This document shows, piece by piece, positions 10,291 through 23,200 of a stretch of 64,000 nucleotides of DNA; the stretch's first letter is position 1, and each line of letters opens with the position of its first letter. The position numbers and the translations under genes are program-made. Source of the stretch: Cristatella mucedo (lineage: Eukaryota > Bryozoa > Phylactolaemata > Cristatellidae); the NCBI GenBank assembly GCA_009760855.2, contig WPIO01000020.1:5465501-5529500 (forward strand). The letters are read 5' to 3'. The notes beneath the pieces are model-generated. The model saw nothing but the letters and a program-made list of their open reading frames with translations. It was not told where the DNA came from and searched no databases.

Positions 10291-11184
10291 TAGAAATCAA
10301 ACTCCAGCAATTTACGGCTGAAACCTTGAGGTGAAATCGGAAAGAAACTTGGTGCAAACACGCACTGAAAAAAGAAAAGCTGGTCATCTCGTGATGTCTG
10401 AAAATGCATGAACATTTCCATTTGCAAGAACATTAACAAGATTTAATACCTGGATGTAAACAACAACCCAATCCCTTCAGTCAACCGAACACAGGTCGAC
10501 AGGCAAGAGTCTGTGTTTCATCCTTAGTAGCAAAAAATATGTTTGGGCCTCTTTCACTGGACACGATGGTAAAAAGAGCTTGCCGCTAAGCTCCAAAGCA
10601 ATCCTCGACCACGTCGACAAAGATTTGACTCCAAGACCGACCTCAAGTGGGCTTGCCTATTATGATTTGTGTGCTAGCAAAGCAAACCAGCCATACGGTC
10701 TAAATTATTGCATGTTGTTGCTTGCCTAGGTACCGATTTTCGAATGGCATTTAAAATTTGTATTTAACATTGTGCGGCATATGCATAACTGAGCACAACA
10801 ATGCAGGTATGAATGGGTATACTTTGCAAATCGGACAGTGACAAGTCAAGTAGTCAAGACTGCCCGCAATTCACATGTATACTAGCTAAAGAGGAGTTGA
10901 CTAGCCATCACAACATGGAAGTACCAGTAAAAAAATATTCTGGTCGATATCTACAGGAGTACAAGCACCACAAATGTGAGACACGGGGTTTCATCTCCGA
11001 TGGCAAATGTTATGGGCCAGAGGGAAAAAATATACCACTAGGCAGCTTATCATCAGGCAACTTTCACAATCGCTCCTTTTATGGACGGTGATCATTAATA
11101 GTCAACTCAGCAAGTGCCTACATTCAGCACCTCTCCATAACTGCTTCTCAAAAAAAAAATCTTAGCTGATTTAATATCTTCATT
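10291..11184. other. Unassigned DNA
   Basis: No recognised element. The plus-strand ORF at 10813-11091 (92 aa, Lys/His/Ser-rich) has no recognisable domain, and I do not support it as a gene. Confidence 0.5.
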
Positions 11185-11335
11185 TTTAAAGCAGCAGAAG
11201 AGCCTTATTGGCTATCACCACTGCTTGCAGTTGGCAATACAGGATTGTCCAGCTGCAGGACTCAAACTCACGACCTTGGTCATGATGAGCAAGCACATTG
11301 ATGTACCGTGGTAACCCAGGAGGTAATGTGCTTGC
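11185..11335 (-). mobile_element. tRNA-derived SINE family S1
   Basis: On the minus strand: head with GTGCTTGCTCATCATGACC and B-box-like GAGTTTGAGTCCTGC, then CTGTATTGCCAACTGCAAG, the core CAATAAGGCTCTTCTGCTGC and the tail TTAAATCAGCTAAGATTTTT. It is the clearest S1 copy for the middle segment. Confidence 0.75.
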
Positions 11336-11394
11336 TCATCAAATATCATCATACATCAAATCCACTTGTCACTTTTCGGTATATATTGAAAAAA

Positions 11395-11672
11395 GAAGGG
11401 ACATTAAGCTATTTATGACAGCATTTAGCGGGTCCCTGTGATTCGTCCTTAATGTGCTTATACCTGCTGACACTGTGCATGCTGCCACTAACCACACTTG
11501 CATGCTGACCCTGTGCATGTCACCCCTTAACCATGTTATTCATGTTGTTTATTAAGCATGATACCACTACCATTCAATCATGTTTCCTTTGTAGCAAATC
11601 TAAAGCGCCTAGAAAGAGATTGAGTTCTCTGATGGCGCTTTCAAATCAAATGTATCATTATTATAATTATAA
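11395..11672 (+). mobile_element. L2-like LINE family A, 3'-end fragment
   Basis: Sense-oriented 3' UTR: GGGTCCCTGTGATTCGTCCT, CTGACACTGTGCATGCTGCC, CTGACCCTGTGCATGTCACC. Then the terminal motif GCGCCTAGAAAGAGATTGAG with TCTCTGATGGCGCTTT, and an ATTATTATAATTAT tail. 5'-truncated in the last codons of the ORF. Confidence 0.9.
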
Positions 11673-14600
11673 AGCTTAAAAAATCTAAGTACCAGAACTA
11701 GGCAGCCAGCAAGCTAGGGGATACCTGGGTCACACATGGTCAGACTGCTACATCACAATGACATCAAGTTGCCAATTGCTAAATAAACTGACTCCTGCCA
11801 AGTAGTTCGTAAAGGTCACAGTGAGCACGATGCCCAATGCATTCCCTGTGCAGGAGCTGCAGAGGGTATTGACAATGGGCACAGCCTCTGACCTCACTCG
11901 ATTAGAGCTATCTATCCAATTCGTTTCGCTAGGGACTACTGCTTGTTTTGCAATGCATTCGATTATAGTCAATAGAAAATATGGCTGCTTCACGAATACA
12001 GTTACACATACGCGCACACGATCGTGTCTGTACGTAGTACGAATGTTCAACACGAGCGGCCCTCTTCAGGCAATTTAAAAATTAAACGCACAGCTTTCTT
12101 TTCACAGGGCAGCAATGACGAGAATAGAGTAATTATTCTTAGGGGATCCGAGGCTAGGGGTATGACTAGCCACTGTCACCAGTCAGCCGCCTTATATTGC
12201 CGAAGACAAAGGCATGCAGGCAGACTTCCCAGCAACGAAATGCATTCGAAACTTAAAGAAATGGCCCAAGGAGCCAGGGTGTGGACAGCTTCACTAGCAG
12301 GAAGGGAGTTTCATGAGGAGAACTGACTGAGTCACAGAGGTCACTCAGCATGCTTGGTTCCAAAGCAAGAAGCGGGTCGGACATTCACGGCGCCGAAGAT
12401 ACAGTCAAGTGCACAGCACTAGAGCCGAGCTGGCAAACAAAAACGACGACTTCACACTCGGCGTAGAGCTGACCTACCGGTGAGCAAAATTTTCACGATC
12501 GCACACCGAAACACGAGCACCATCGCAAGGGTTGGTTCGGTGGAAATTACTAAACAAGCGAAAGCTGCCTATTTGGACTTAACGATGCCTAGCCACGAAT
12601 GCAGCTGGACCTCGGTCTATAAGAAGCAATAAAAAGACCCGATGGTACAACGATATATTAACGGATTACAAAGATTCCATACAAGTATGAACATACATAC
12701 CTCCGAATGAAGTCTTCTGTCTAAATAGCACACAGAAAGTTTGCTCACTAGCGATCGAGGCACGTGAAGTCATAGACACATTGGGCCGGCAACTGTGTTA
12801 AAGTATTAAAGCAGTGACGATGAGTCACAGCACGACCAAAACGACAAAATTGCTGAAAGAAAAGGGCATCAGGAAACGCTAGGGCTGAAAAGGAAGGGAT
12901 GGGGTCGGCTAGTATGACTGACAAAGATGCTATAAGCCGATGAAATCCACGGGATGATCTGCTATTCTAACTTCGGAATTTCGCAAACGTCGTCCAAAAA
13001 TCCAAGTGCTGACAAAAACGACCGGGCAAACGAGGGAGGGCTGAATAAGTCATCGGACCAGACCCTACAATGGCATTAACTGCGAAATGCACGGCCACGT
13101 AGCAAGGTAGCGGTCGGTGTGCATTGGCAGGGTCGGCTGAGAGGGCAAACCAATCGGTATAACCCAAGCGAGACGCCACAGCTTCGGCTGCTACTCTCAT
13201 CTCGAAGCTCCGCGGCAGAGCAGACTTCATTCCGACAGCTCAGATCAGATACAAACTGGGATATACAGATGCACTGCATATAGCAAAGCGCAGGCCACGC
13301 GTATGAAGGAGAGCTTTCATCTTGGATCTGGCAAAAATCTACCTCTTTTATGGACGTGACTTTCCGAATGTCAATCGCACAGGCTTGGTGGCTGGCTATT
13401 CTGGGTACTTCTAATTGTACTTAACCGGTTCGCGTCCGCTGCAACTATGGATGGAAAAGAAGCTACGCAGTGCAGAACTAACGGTGTCTAGAAGATGATG
13501 ACGGCTGGCTTCGGCTTGTTTAGGGAAACGTCGGCAAACTCGTCAAGTCCTCGAGAAAACAAGGCTAACGCACGCCGGACACTGGCGCCTATGACCTATC
13601 AGCCACATACCTTGGGCGAAATGCCTTTCAAATATGTTGCAGATAGAGCATACTTGCTTTCTGCCTGTCGCCGGCCGTATCAGGAGCATTTAGTCGGGAT
13701 GATGCGCAACTGTCGCGGTGACAAACATGCAACACCAGTCCCGCACGCTGCTTCAATGGCCGGCCGCGACCTTGAGCTCGGTCATGGCCACCGGTGGGCC
13801 GCGACTGGCGGAGAGACTTGTTCCAGTGCAATGCCCTGGCTAGCGACTAAAACCGCTGCGTAACTAGTCCTGCATCAATCGCAATATATTTTGCAGTAAC
13901 AAATGACAACTTCAACGAGATCCTTAGTAGAGGCATACTGACGAAAGTGCTAATGCGGTAGGTTGCGGTGAGAAATTATGCAAACTCAAACTTATCTTGC
14001 GTAACTGTTTTAAACGACGGCAACATATGTATTTTATAAAGAGTAAAAAAAAATTCCATTAAACACTTGGGATCTCTAATTTAGGTGAAATATTCGCTTC
14101 TTTTAAATTATCGAGTGGGTGTGGAGGGGACCATTAGAAAAGTCGGGGAGATAATGCTCCGCCCAGCCGGACTCACGCCACTCCACCCGCCCAACGGGCG
14201 CACTGAGTACCGTCTCATTAGGCGCTGCAGTTGGACAGAATCGCCTAACTTTAGCTGGATTTCATTGGAACGGGTCAGCTGTGGTCGCGTGATCCGCCGG
14301 TCCTGCACCGAGGAACTTTCTGCCTGTGCGTCGGCATGTAGGCATACTATCCACTTGCTCTCCCTTCTTCCCACTCTCTTTCTCGTCTCTTCACTACTAG
14401 CGTTCTGGAGCTGTTTCCGCGGCTTCTACATCTGTCTGTACGCTCGCTAACCCGCGCTCGTCGGCGTACGATACAATACAGCCGCTGTCGCAGCCCAATC
14501 GAAGCCGTCTGCTCAGTCTCAATATCTTCTGTAAGTTGTCTCCCAAGTGAACCTCATCTGTTATACGTCTCCACAATCTCGTGGGTCCGCTCACCCCGAC

Positions 14601-14844
14601 CCTATATCCGAGAAACAGTTAATCAATGGAGGTCTAGTGTAGAACAGCTGGGTTATGGCCTGTATCCATAGCTAATCAAGGGTGGGTTTATGTACCATAG
14701 CTGGGTGCTGTCCTGTAACTAAGCTGCATTCATTGACACATAGACGGCATGCAGCTGTACCTGGGCTTAATACCTCCCTGTCCTCGTGCACTTTAAGCTC
14801 TCTCATCTCCCTTGCTGCATATATTTGTGGAATTCACACTTGCA
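11673..14844. other. GC- and CpG-richer block without a recognised gene
   Basis: From about 12.2 to 14.6 kb the sequence is visibly richer in CpG than its surroundings and free of recognisable repeats. Several medium ORFs occur on both strands (for example plus 13495-13863, minus 12967-13230, minus 14397-14594), none with a known domain or a convincing splice pair. A promoter or first exon of the minus-strand gene could lie here, since it is upstream of 9696 on that strand; that is inference only. Confidence 0.35.
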
Positions 14845-15712
14845 TGGCCGCGAACTTTCTCAGATTCAATGACGATACAACCAACTTACTAGTTGTGGGA
14901 AAGCCAAGTGCTGATCAAAACATTGAAATGCATGTCCCTTGAAATCGGCTAAGCGCCATTTCTCCTAATCGTCTGTATAAAATATGGGCGTTCTGCTCCA
15001 AAATGACCTTCCTCTAGACGACCACATCGGCTCTGCAGAAAAGTCTGCCTATTTTCAGCTATGCCGCATTCAATAATACAGCTTGTGTACACTCTGCAGG
15101 TGTGCTTACTGTCGTGGGCGTCGCTGCTACATCTCACCACTTCTCGCCGACCTGCACTGGCTCCCAGTCAAGCAAAGCATCGACTTCAAGGTTTTGTCAC
15201 TGACTTTTAACTTCCTCCATTCTTTAGCTCCACCCTACATATCAGATCAACTACCTAGCCAGGCTAAGCATCGTACCCCACTGTTTTTCGAAATTTCACT
15301 GTTTACCCATACCTCGTACAAACCCCAAATCTTTTGGAGATCGTGCCTTTAGTCCGTATGCTCCCAAAGCCTGGAATTATTCCCGACATGCGTCACGACA
15401 GCTCCTGACTTGACCACATTAAAAAAACACCAATTCATCACTGCATTTAGTGGGACCATGTGATTCGTCCTTTACAAGTTTTTGCATGCTGACACTGTGC
15501 ATGCTGCCACTAACCATTCTTGGATGCCTAGCCTGTGCATGTCGCCCTAACCATGTTATTCTTGTCTTTTATTGAGTATGCTACCAATAACCATTCGATC
15601 GTGCTTTCTTTGCAGCAAACATGGAGTGCCTAGACGGAGATGTAGTTCTCTGAGTGGGCTATATCAAATGTATTATTTATTTATTTATTTATTTTTATAA
15701 TAATACTTTGGC
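14845..15712 (+). mobile_element. L2-like LINE family A, internally deleted copy
   Basis: Sense copy. The frame at 14682-14942 ends with NFLRFNDDTTNLLVVGKPSA, the post-RT block. After a disrupted stretch, 15083-15352 encodes SPLLADLHWLPVKQSIDFKV and LAPPYISDQLPSQAKH, the LHWLPV region of L2/CR1 LINEs. The 3' UTR and terminal motif (TGCCTAGACGGAGATGTAGT) follow, then a (TTTA)n tail at about 15674-15700. Frameshifts and an internal gap mark it as dead. Confidence 0.85.
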
Positions 15713-16169
15713 CGTACGTAGACAGTGAAATCAAGTTTATGCTGTTTCATCCGGTTGTGACATACCATCTTGACTTCTGCAGCTCGTTAGTTGTAGTTCT
15801 TCGATTGAACGCGGTAAGCAGCTTACAGCTCGAGTACAACTCAGCAGCTAGAAGTGTCTGTTGTTGTGTGAGCCCGCTGCTTCTGCTGTTGTAATTAGTG
15901 CAGCAGCATCAGCCATTAATGTGTGTCCCACCCAGCAGCAGATGGTTGGGCAATCGACTAAGTGCTGCCTTTTGATGTAAGGATGTGGCCCCACCACAGA
16001 TGCATTCCCCGTCTGTGGTGAGGCAGCCAGCTAGTATATATACTCGTTGAGGGGATAAAGATCAAGTCTCGTTTACGGCTCATGTTCGCCTGCTCGTGTC
16101 TCCTCGAGACTCCACAAGAACAGCCACCGCCGGAGACACTGTCACGAAACACTGTTCGTATAACGTCCA
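15713..16169. other. Unassigned DNA
   Basis: No gene. A short hairpin candidate (CCACCACAGA near 15995 with TCTGTGGTGAGG near 16011) is too short to assign. Confidence 0.4.
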
Positions 16170-16425
16170 AGGTACAAAATGAACACACTTCTCGCCAGCC
16201 TGCAATGGCTCCCAACCCAGCAGTGCATCGATTTCGAGGTTTTGACGCCATCTTTCAGAACTCTTAATTCTCTGCATGCAACCTACCTGCTGTCAGAGCT
16301 ACTGCTCACCCGGCCCAGCTGTCGCACTACCAGCTATTTCGACTCATATCGTATGGCTCTGCCTCGGACCAACCTCAGATCCTCAGTAGATCTTACCCTT
16401 GCATTGGGGCAGCTCTCAGCTTAGC
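16170..16425 (+). mobile_element. L2-like LINE family A, C-terminal fragment
   Basis: Sense fragment; 16179-16424 encodes LLASLQWLPTQQCIDFEVLT and RMALPRTNLRSSVD, matching the LHWLPVK and LPRTNLKSFGD blocks of better copies. No tail; truncated at both ends. Confidence 0.8.
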
Positions 16426-16884
16426 CGCGATGGGAGCCCTTGCCTTAGTGGGTTCGACTAGGGTGCCTAGTACAGACCCTGCTCCTGATCCACCTAGCTC
16501 AGGTTAGAATGGAGCTGGGCCCGGCTCCTGGTCCAGCGGCTAAAGTTAGAATGAAGCCTGGTGCATACGATGCGGTCAGGATGTGCATCGACTAATATGC
16601 TGAAGTAGAAATAGCAGCTACGCGAGAGATCAGGAGTTAAGAGGAGAGAGAATATAATGGAACGACCGACAGAGCTCGGGGCTGCAGATTGCGTATTTGA
16701 TGCGAGACTACGCTTCGAGAGCACGAGAGACAAACCTACGGCGATGAACCGCTAAGCGCAACTTACACTGTCAAGTTGTGTTCTGCCGGCTACTCAGTTA
16801 GCTGCTCGTATCTTGGGGTGGTGTAGCGGTCCGCCTTCGGGGTTGGGACCATCGCTAGCGACGCGAGCACAGGAATATATACGC

Positions 16885-17020
16885 GGCCTTTGGGAGTTCG
16901 TGCATTTAACTCCGCTGGTCCGGTACGCGCCGCGCAAATGCACAGGGTAGTTTGTTATACTCAGGCTTCGGGAATTCGCGAAGTTAACTCCGTCTGTCCT
17001 GTATGCGCCGTGTAAAGCGC
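16885..17020. repeat. Diverged 79-bp tandem duplication
   Basis: GGCCTTTGGGAGTTCGTGCA at 16885 and GGCTTCGGGAATTCGCGAAG at 16964 begin two units of about 79 bp. Both continue TTAACTCCG...GTCC...GTA(C/T)GCGCCG. Divergence is appreciable, so this is an old duplication. Confidence 0.7.
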
Positions 17021-17169
17021 TTTTGTCGGCGCGTAACCGCTACTACCAGGCCCACACTAAACTGTCGCTTTCGGCGCCCAGTTGCGGCCGCTTGTGTTTT
17101 AACCGCACTGCAGCACTGCATTGCACAGTCCACGGGTAGAGAGCCGGGGGACGAGCTACCGCTGCGCGG

Positions 17170-17440
17170 TCACGCCTTTAGTTCGGTCGCTCACAAAGCC
17201 AGGAACTCAATCCCAAGTGACGTCGCAGTGTCACCCCTAATTGATGAAAATTTAAAAAGAGCTAAAAATGCACGTGATTTTCCCATCATTTACTGATTCC
17301 ACGCGGTTCGTCCTTTGGGAGATTATCCGTGTTGACGCTGTGCATACTATCACTAACCACTCGACATTCTTCCCTTGTGGGGCAGGTACGTATAATTGTG
17401 AGAGATTCAGTTCTCTGAGCGAGCAACACAATTAGTTTGC
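17170..17440 (+). mobile_element. L2-like LINE family A, decayed 3'-end fragment
   Basis: It retains the NSIPSDV-equivalent of the RLWNSLP block near 17205. The UTR words GCGGTTCGTCCTTT and TGACGCTGTGCATACTATCA follow, then a decayed terminal motif GAGAGATTCAGTTCTCTGAG near 17399. No clear tail. Confidence 0.65.
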
Positions 17441-20400
17441 TATCGCTATGTACTTGCTATCGACATATTTCTTAACCGCACCTAAACAAGCATACTACTA
17501 AGTGATCCCAATGCCACCATCTTAGAGAGTGCCTCCAAGTTCTTTGCATGCAAGATAGATTGGAATAGATAATGCATTCATTTGCTGCTCTCATTTACGC
17601 ATTTATTCATTTACTTCCTCTCAACCCTAATCTAAACTTGGAAGAATGCTCGGCGCTTCCAAACGTGCATATGACTGCGTTTTTGGTCAACGGTGTTTTA
17701 GTCTTCGAAATGCGCCTGTTAAAAAACTCTTAAAAGACAACCTAGCTGCAAAATGCAATCCCAAATTTTGGAGGTTGACAGGTGAGCGGAACATGGTGAA
17801 TAATATGGTTTAGAAAACCTATTTGCACTGGAAGTAGTACGTCAAGCTTAATGAAAATATTTTCTTTGAAAAATGACAGAACTTGGACTGCGGTTTTCTA
17901 GTGAACTCTGTAAATATAAGCCACTCAGCCCTAAACGGACCTGCAAAAAATCTTTTTAGAATATGAAAGGCGTTAATTTTTCAAAATAATGACACCCCTC
18001 TCGAAGTCAACTGCCCGACCGGTACTTATAAAACAATCAGAAAGCCTAAACTGGATAGCGCCATGCCCTGTCTCCCGCTGCTGCTCATATCAACCTGTGG
18101 CTAATGTCTATTCAAAGCCCAACTTCTTATTTACTTCGCAGAAGTATGCTTACGTTGGCTCACAAACCGGAAAGTGGCTGTTGTGTGATAACTAAACTAT
18201 CGTAAAGGATAATGTATTGATAAAGCGCCCGGGCCTCGGTCATTAAGAGTCCATTACTGAATCCTGTAGCTGCCAGCCTCTTCAACGGCCGCAAGGGGCC
18301 CTTCGTCCGGCGGCCGGTCAGCCTGGCGACTGGGATGGAACTAGCACGTCGTTTACCGGAAATCAGTCTGAAAATTTTGATTCAATTCTATCTAAGGGAA
18401 ATTGAGGTGATTTCAAGTTCCCATTTATGCCGTTTATAGCTCGAGATTTGCTTGGCGAATGTTGGTCGGACGCCTGGTCTCAGCGGTCCCTGGTCTGACA
18501 GGCGGCAAGCATGCCAGCTATCGTAGTAAAGTTCTGTTGATGCTATATAATAGTTTTTAAGGTTGAAGTATTTGTAAAGATGTTTGTGCGATGCATACCG
18601 CTGTTCTTTTCTATAGCTTATGTACCACTTATGAACGAGCTCAACTTCATGACCAAGTCAAATGCCTCCTCACCTTGCAAGCTCGCTGTCTTATGTCGCA
18701 TGTCCGATTATAGTGATACGATCAACTTGAAATTTGGTTTATATGATTCTACGTAAAGATTATTCTATCCATCTTGTGTGAACTTTGGTTCTTAGCATAT
18801 AGACCTATTTTGATGGTAAGCTGGCTTTTGTCGTCTATCTCGTTTTGTCAAAATGCTGCCCAGGAGTCGAGCAAATGTCACATGTATGCTAATAATGATG
18901 TCATTGACGTGAAACTTGAGGTATATGCTCCTTGGTATATGCTTCAAACCTACATGACAGTAAACCCTGTGACTCGGGCCTTTGTGTTGATCTTTTGCAT
19001 GCTCAAAATCATCGGCTGCCTTCAAGAGTGTTGTACCAAGATTTGTCTTCGCATCGGGTAAATTCTACAGCGTGGCCAATTTAAAAGCCAGCGACGTGAA
19101 ATTTGGAATATATGCTGGCCTTTAAGAGTTTTACTTGAGCCTAAATTTTCTTGACTATAGTTGTTGTAAGTGCAGCTGGTCATGTCCCCAATAGCCTCGA
19201 ACTTGAATTTTAATCACATGCAATGCACAGTTGACATGTCAAATAATTTTGCTTTTCTTTGTAGAGACTGCTACTGTATAGTCAAGTGTCCTGCATCAAT
19301 TGAGGGCATTAGAATATTTTTGCAATGCAGGATGTAATTTCTGTTGGCTTAGCCCAACAAGCTATTTTTAACCAAGAAAAACGTGACCTTGTCGTTTACA
19401 GGTTATCAGAAGGTAATCACGAGATCTATGGATACATCAGAAGAACGTTGCCTTTGTTGTTTGTGCCAATTTTCAAGCTGATCGCATCATTAGTTTTTGA
19501 GCAGTATTAATAAATGTGTTATAGAGGAGATAAATCTTGTAGGTGTGGGTCATAACTCCCGTCTAAATAGGTTGCGAAAAATCATGTTGTTTACCATGCT
19601 CTGCTCATCTGCCCAACACCGAAATTTAGGACTGCATTTATAACTAGTTCATCTTTTAATTGGCAAATTTTAAAGACTAAATTAAAAATATTGACCAAAA
19701 ACGGACAGTCCCCTTTCCTGTTCTGTCTGGCAACTAGCTCGGAGGAATGCTAGCTTAATTGATACTCGCCATATATTATAATTGCGAACGCTTTAAGAAA
19801 CCAGACAAACTAAAACTTTATTTCTGAGTAACCCTGGATAGGAAATATTTGATGTAGCACGAAATTCTAGGTCCGTCGGTAACTAGAGAAATTGTGAAGA
19901 AATAGCATAGGGCGATTGACAAAGGTGGGAGGGGCTGCATGACAACAACTTTACTGCGGTATCGGTAAGAACCAGTACATACTAGGAAGGGCCCTAGAAG
20001 CAGAGTTGATCATGCTGATGCTTAAGTTCTTACTGCGGTATCGATGAGAACCAGTACACTCTAAGAAGGGCCTTAGAGGTAGAGTTGATAATGCTGATGC
20101 TTGCGGTCTTTAGAGCTGGGCGATTCTATGTCACTCTTCGCCAGTGATCGGCCTCGTGTCCTCGAGCAAATGCAGCCCATCGAACGAGATACAAGTGCTG
20201 CCTGATGGGGAGAACAGCTTACGCCAGCACACCTCTGAACGAATTTAGCCGTCCTGCCGAACTGCTGCTGGCAGCCCATTTTTACCCGGCAAATGAATAA
20301 GCCTCATCCAGCTTAGTGACCCCCCCAGATGACCTTGTAATATAAGAATTAGCCCCGGCTAGTGAACCCTGCTACGGTAAACCATTAAAATAAATCTCAG

Positions 20401-21589
20401 CTCATCGACGGAATTTCTAGGTTGAGCCATACAACCAACACAGAGGGTCTTACCAATGAAGTGCACGCTAGTGATCAAGCAACTTATTCTCGGTTACAAC
20501 AGGCTCAAATATAACAGTCAGTCACAAAAGACGTTATTACGGTATTCACTGTTATATAAATCTGAGAAGGCTAGGCATTACAAGAATCGCTTAGTTAAAG
20601 AGTTCTAGATGACATGTGAGCGAAGTCCAGTCCTGAAAATGTGCTCTTATGGCTCCTGGCAGGCTTAGGGCTTGAACTCAGTCTTTCAGCAGTGCCGGCC
20701 TTCACTGATCGAGCCGATTGCTTGCCATCGAGCTCATGAATAGTGCTCGTAACATTTCTTTATCACGATGGTCCTTACAACAGAGAGGAAATCAAAGGCG
20801 TATATCCGAAGCTGTACATTGAAATTGCAGCAGCACAGTAACAGAAAAGCCGAAGCACACAGAGCTAGGCTTCCGCCGGACCAGGCTCGGTCGAAAGCAA
20901 ACTAGCACTGCTGCCTGGTCTTCTGAGCTAACAAAGGCCGATCGAACGCTAGGTTTGGGTCGCGGTCGAGTGATACTGGCACCGCTGGTCCTGCTGCTGT
21001 CCCTTTGGTGAATGTGACTGCAAGACACGGATGCCTGAATTCCACGAGGCTCTCATTCCTTAGCCACATCGCCTCGGGTAGTGGGTTCGCCTAAGTCGTA
21101 CTCCTAATTTGTCAGGCTAGGCCTTAGGCTCTGTGATAATGAGGGGCTAGCGAATTTGATGAAGGCAATTTTGTAGAAGCTATAGAGAGGTTCAGAAATG
21201 CACCAGTAAACATCCATGTATCGAGAGCCTGAGTTTCACTGAATGGGGTGGGGTGCAGGTTTTCCCTGCAAATCGCTTTCAGTCATTGACGAAAAGACAC
21301 TTAACTGCTTGACCCTATCTATATAGATCGCTAGAGCCAGCTTCATTCGCGTACTGTATTTTCTAATTTAGCTGGGACAGGTTTCTGCGATGTCTAAAGT
21401 ACAGACCAGCACTGGTGAGAAGTCCCAGTAATCCAGCCCTCCCATCTTAGGCTAGGCTGCGTTAGCATTTCTCGGTAACGGGGCCAGCTACCGACAACCC
21501 GGAGATATTGTACCTCCTCTACAGGGATATTTCTATAATTCCCGAATAGTACTTAGCTTCTCTTCTTTTTTTTGAAAAAGATAAAAGTT
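17441..21589. other. Long unassigned stretch
   Basis: No coding exon is supported. Contents seen: a possible minimal family A tail at about 18208-18232 (TAATGTATTGATAAAGCGCC), a short GC-rich patch at 18230-18510, and the 79-bp tandem repeat at 19951-20103. ORFs at 18774-19061 (both strands) are hydrophobic and unrecognised. Confidence 0.5.
19951..20103. repeat. 79-bp tandem duplication, diverged
   Basis: TTACTGCGGTATCGGTAAGA at 19951 recurs as TTACTGCGGTATCGATGAGA at 20030. Both units carry ACCAGTACA, AAGGGCC(C/T)TAGA and AGAGTTGATNATGCTGATGC. About 90% identity by eye. Confidence 0.85.
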
Positions 21590-22530
21590 AATGATAAGTT
21601 TGTGCTGCACCCTCAGAGGACTTACCCTTTCTAGGCACTTCGCATAAGCTGCAAAGCAACCTCGGTAGAATGGTGAGTGGCATCATGCTAAAAGACGACA
21701 GATATAACATGGTTAGAGGGGAAATGCACAGGATCAACATGCAAATGTGGTGGTTAGTGGCAGCATGCACAGTGTCAGAACGCATAAGTACGTACAAGAC
21801 AAATCACAGGGACCCACTCAATGCCATCATAAAAAGATGTGTTTTAGTTTCTTTTTAGATGCCGGTAAGTCAGGGGATGTCGTGACGCCAGTCGGGTGAG
21901 TTACAGCCTTTGGGAGCATCCGAACTAATGGGGTGGTCTCCATAGGATTTGAGGTTCCTACGATACGCAATTAGATTCCGAAAAACCTGTGGCCCGATGC
22001 TTAGCCGAGTAGGGGAGTAGATCTGACATGTAGGCTGGAGCCAAAAAATGAAAAAAACTTAAAGGTGAGTGAAAGAACCTTGAAGCCGATGCAATTGCTT
22101 TACTTGGAGCTAGTGAAGGTTGGCAAGAAGATGTGTGATGTGGCAACTGCGACTCTCACGACAGAAAAGCCTAGATGCAGAGTTTTGCATCAGTTGTAGG
22201 CATACGATTGCATAGGCCGGTAGACCAGTAAACAGTGTGTTCCAGACGTCAAGGTGGGACTTTGCAGATGCATGAACTAATTTAGTTGCAATACCCATGA
22301 TTAAGTAAAGCCAAATTAGCAATGTTTTCTAGCTGAAAGTAGGCCGACTGCACTTTGGAATGGATGGTTGTCTGATGGAAGGTCACTTTGGATCAGGACA
22401 CCTATATTTTGCATATATTCAACAGGAGGTATTCTGGCTGAGCCGATTTGAGGGTTATGTTTTCCAATTTCTGAACCGCACGGTTTTCCCGTAATTAGTT
22501 AGTTTGGTTTATCATAATTCACTTAAGAAC
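21590..22530 (-). mobile_element. L2-like LINE family A, 3' half
   Basis: From the decayed terminal motif (CACCCTCAGAGGACTTACCC) through the UTR (AGGGGAAATGCACAGGATCA, CAGCATGCACAGTGTCAGAA) into coding sequence. Minus frames give the VCLQLMQNSASRLFCRE and AYMSDLLPYSAKH equivalents. It reaches the DDKTNLL zone near 22500. Multiple stops. Confidence 0.85.
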
Positions 22531-22914
22531 GTTTGCAGCCCTGAAAAAGATATTGAAAAAACCAAATAATAATTTCTGTAGAGTTTCACCGAGACAGCTA
22601 CGCGGTAATTTGCCAGCTTGATTGGAACTATAGGGTCTTAGGAGTAAACAACGTGCAATTACACAGGCACATTTACATCTGCTGACGGCTCTGTATGAAA
22701 TCTCCATGTCACAGTACAAGTAAACCTTTCAGTTAGTGGTAGAAAATGCTCCACATTAAGTTTACCGACTTATATTTGCAAAAACTTCGTGATTTCTTAG
22801 ATAAGGATATCGGCCATGCTGGTCAAAGCACGCCAGACTTTCCCATAGACTGCTGTAAGTCAAAACCTTTAGGTCTTTCTCTATGTTCTTCAAAACGCTT
22901 GTAGTTTGTAGAAA

Positions 22915-23200
22915 GTCCCATTGCTACAGCTTCGCTACCGTGAGTGACACAAATGCTAATTTACCACATATTTCACCGATCTGCACAGACTCCCCATGAA
23001 ATGGCGTAACCACGTAAGGCTTTATAGGTTTATTTTAGGAACATGTTTGTCCCTTCTGTCCAACTTATCTGAGGTGAATCAGGCCTTCGAATGCACCTCC
23101 AGCTCGTCTTACCGTTTTCATATAACCTACGTACTATACCCACAAACATCAAATCCCTCAAAGACCAAATTTTCAGTTTCAGCTCTTTAGCAAAACAAGC
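22915..23200 (+). mobile_element. Probable highly decayed family A fragment
   Basis: Sense-strand resemblance only: TTTCACCGATCTGCACAGAC with TCCCCATGAAATGGCG lines up with the family LHWLPVKQ coding region, and weak matches follow to about 23190. Confidence 0.35.

Noticed and set aside
13495..13863. 122-aa plus-strand ORF
   Set aside because: GC-rich region with equally open frames on both strands; no domain, no convincing splice signals.
15993..16027. Short inverted repeat CCACCACAGA / TCTGTGGTGAGG
   Set aside because: About 12 bp with a mismatch; expected by chance in 64 kb.
18208..18232. Possible minimal family A tail (TTGATAAAGCGCCC)
   Set aside because: Only about 20 matching bases, with no further family sequence beyond it; too short to call.
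20640..20745. tRNA-like segment with a B-box-like GAGTTCAAGCCC on the minus strand
   Set aside because: Cloverleaf not convincing and no match to either SINE family's body; could be a decayed third SINE but unsupported.
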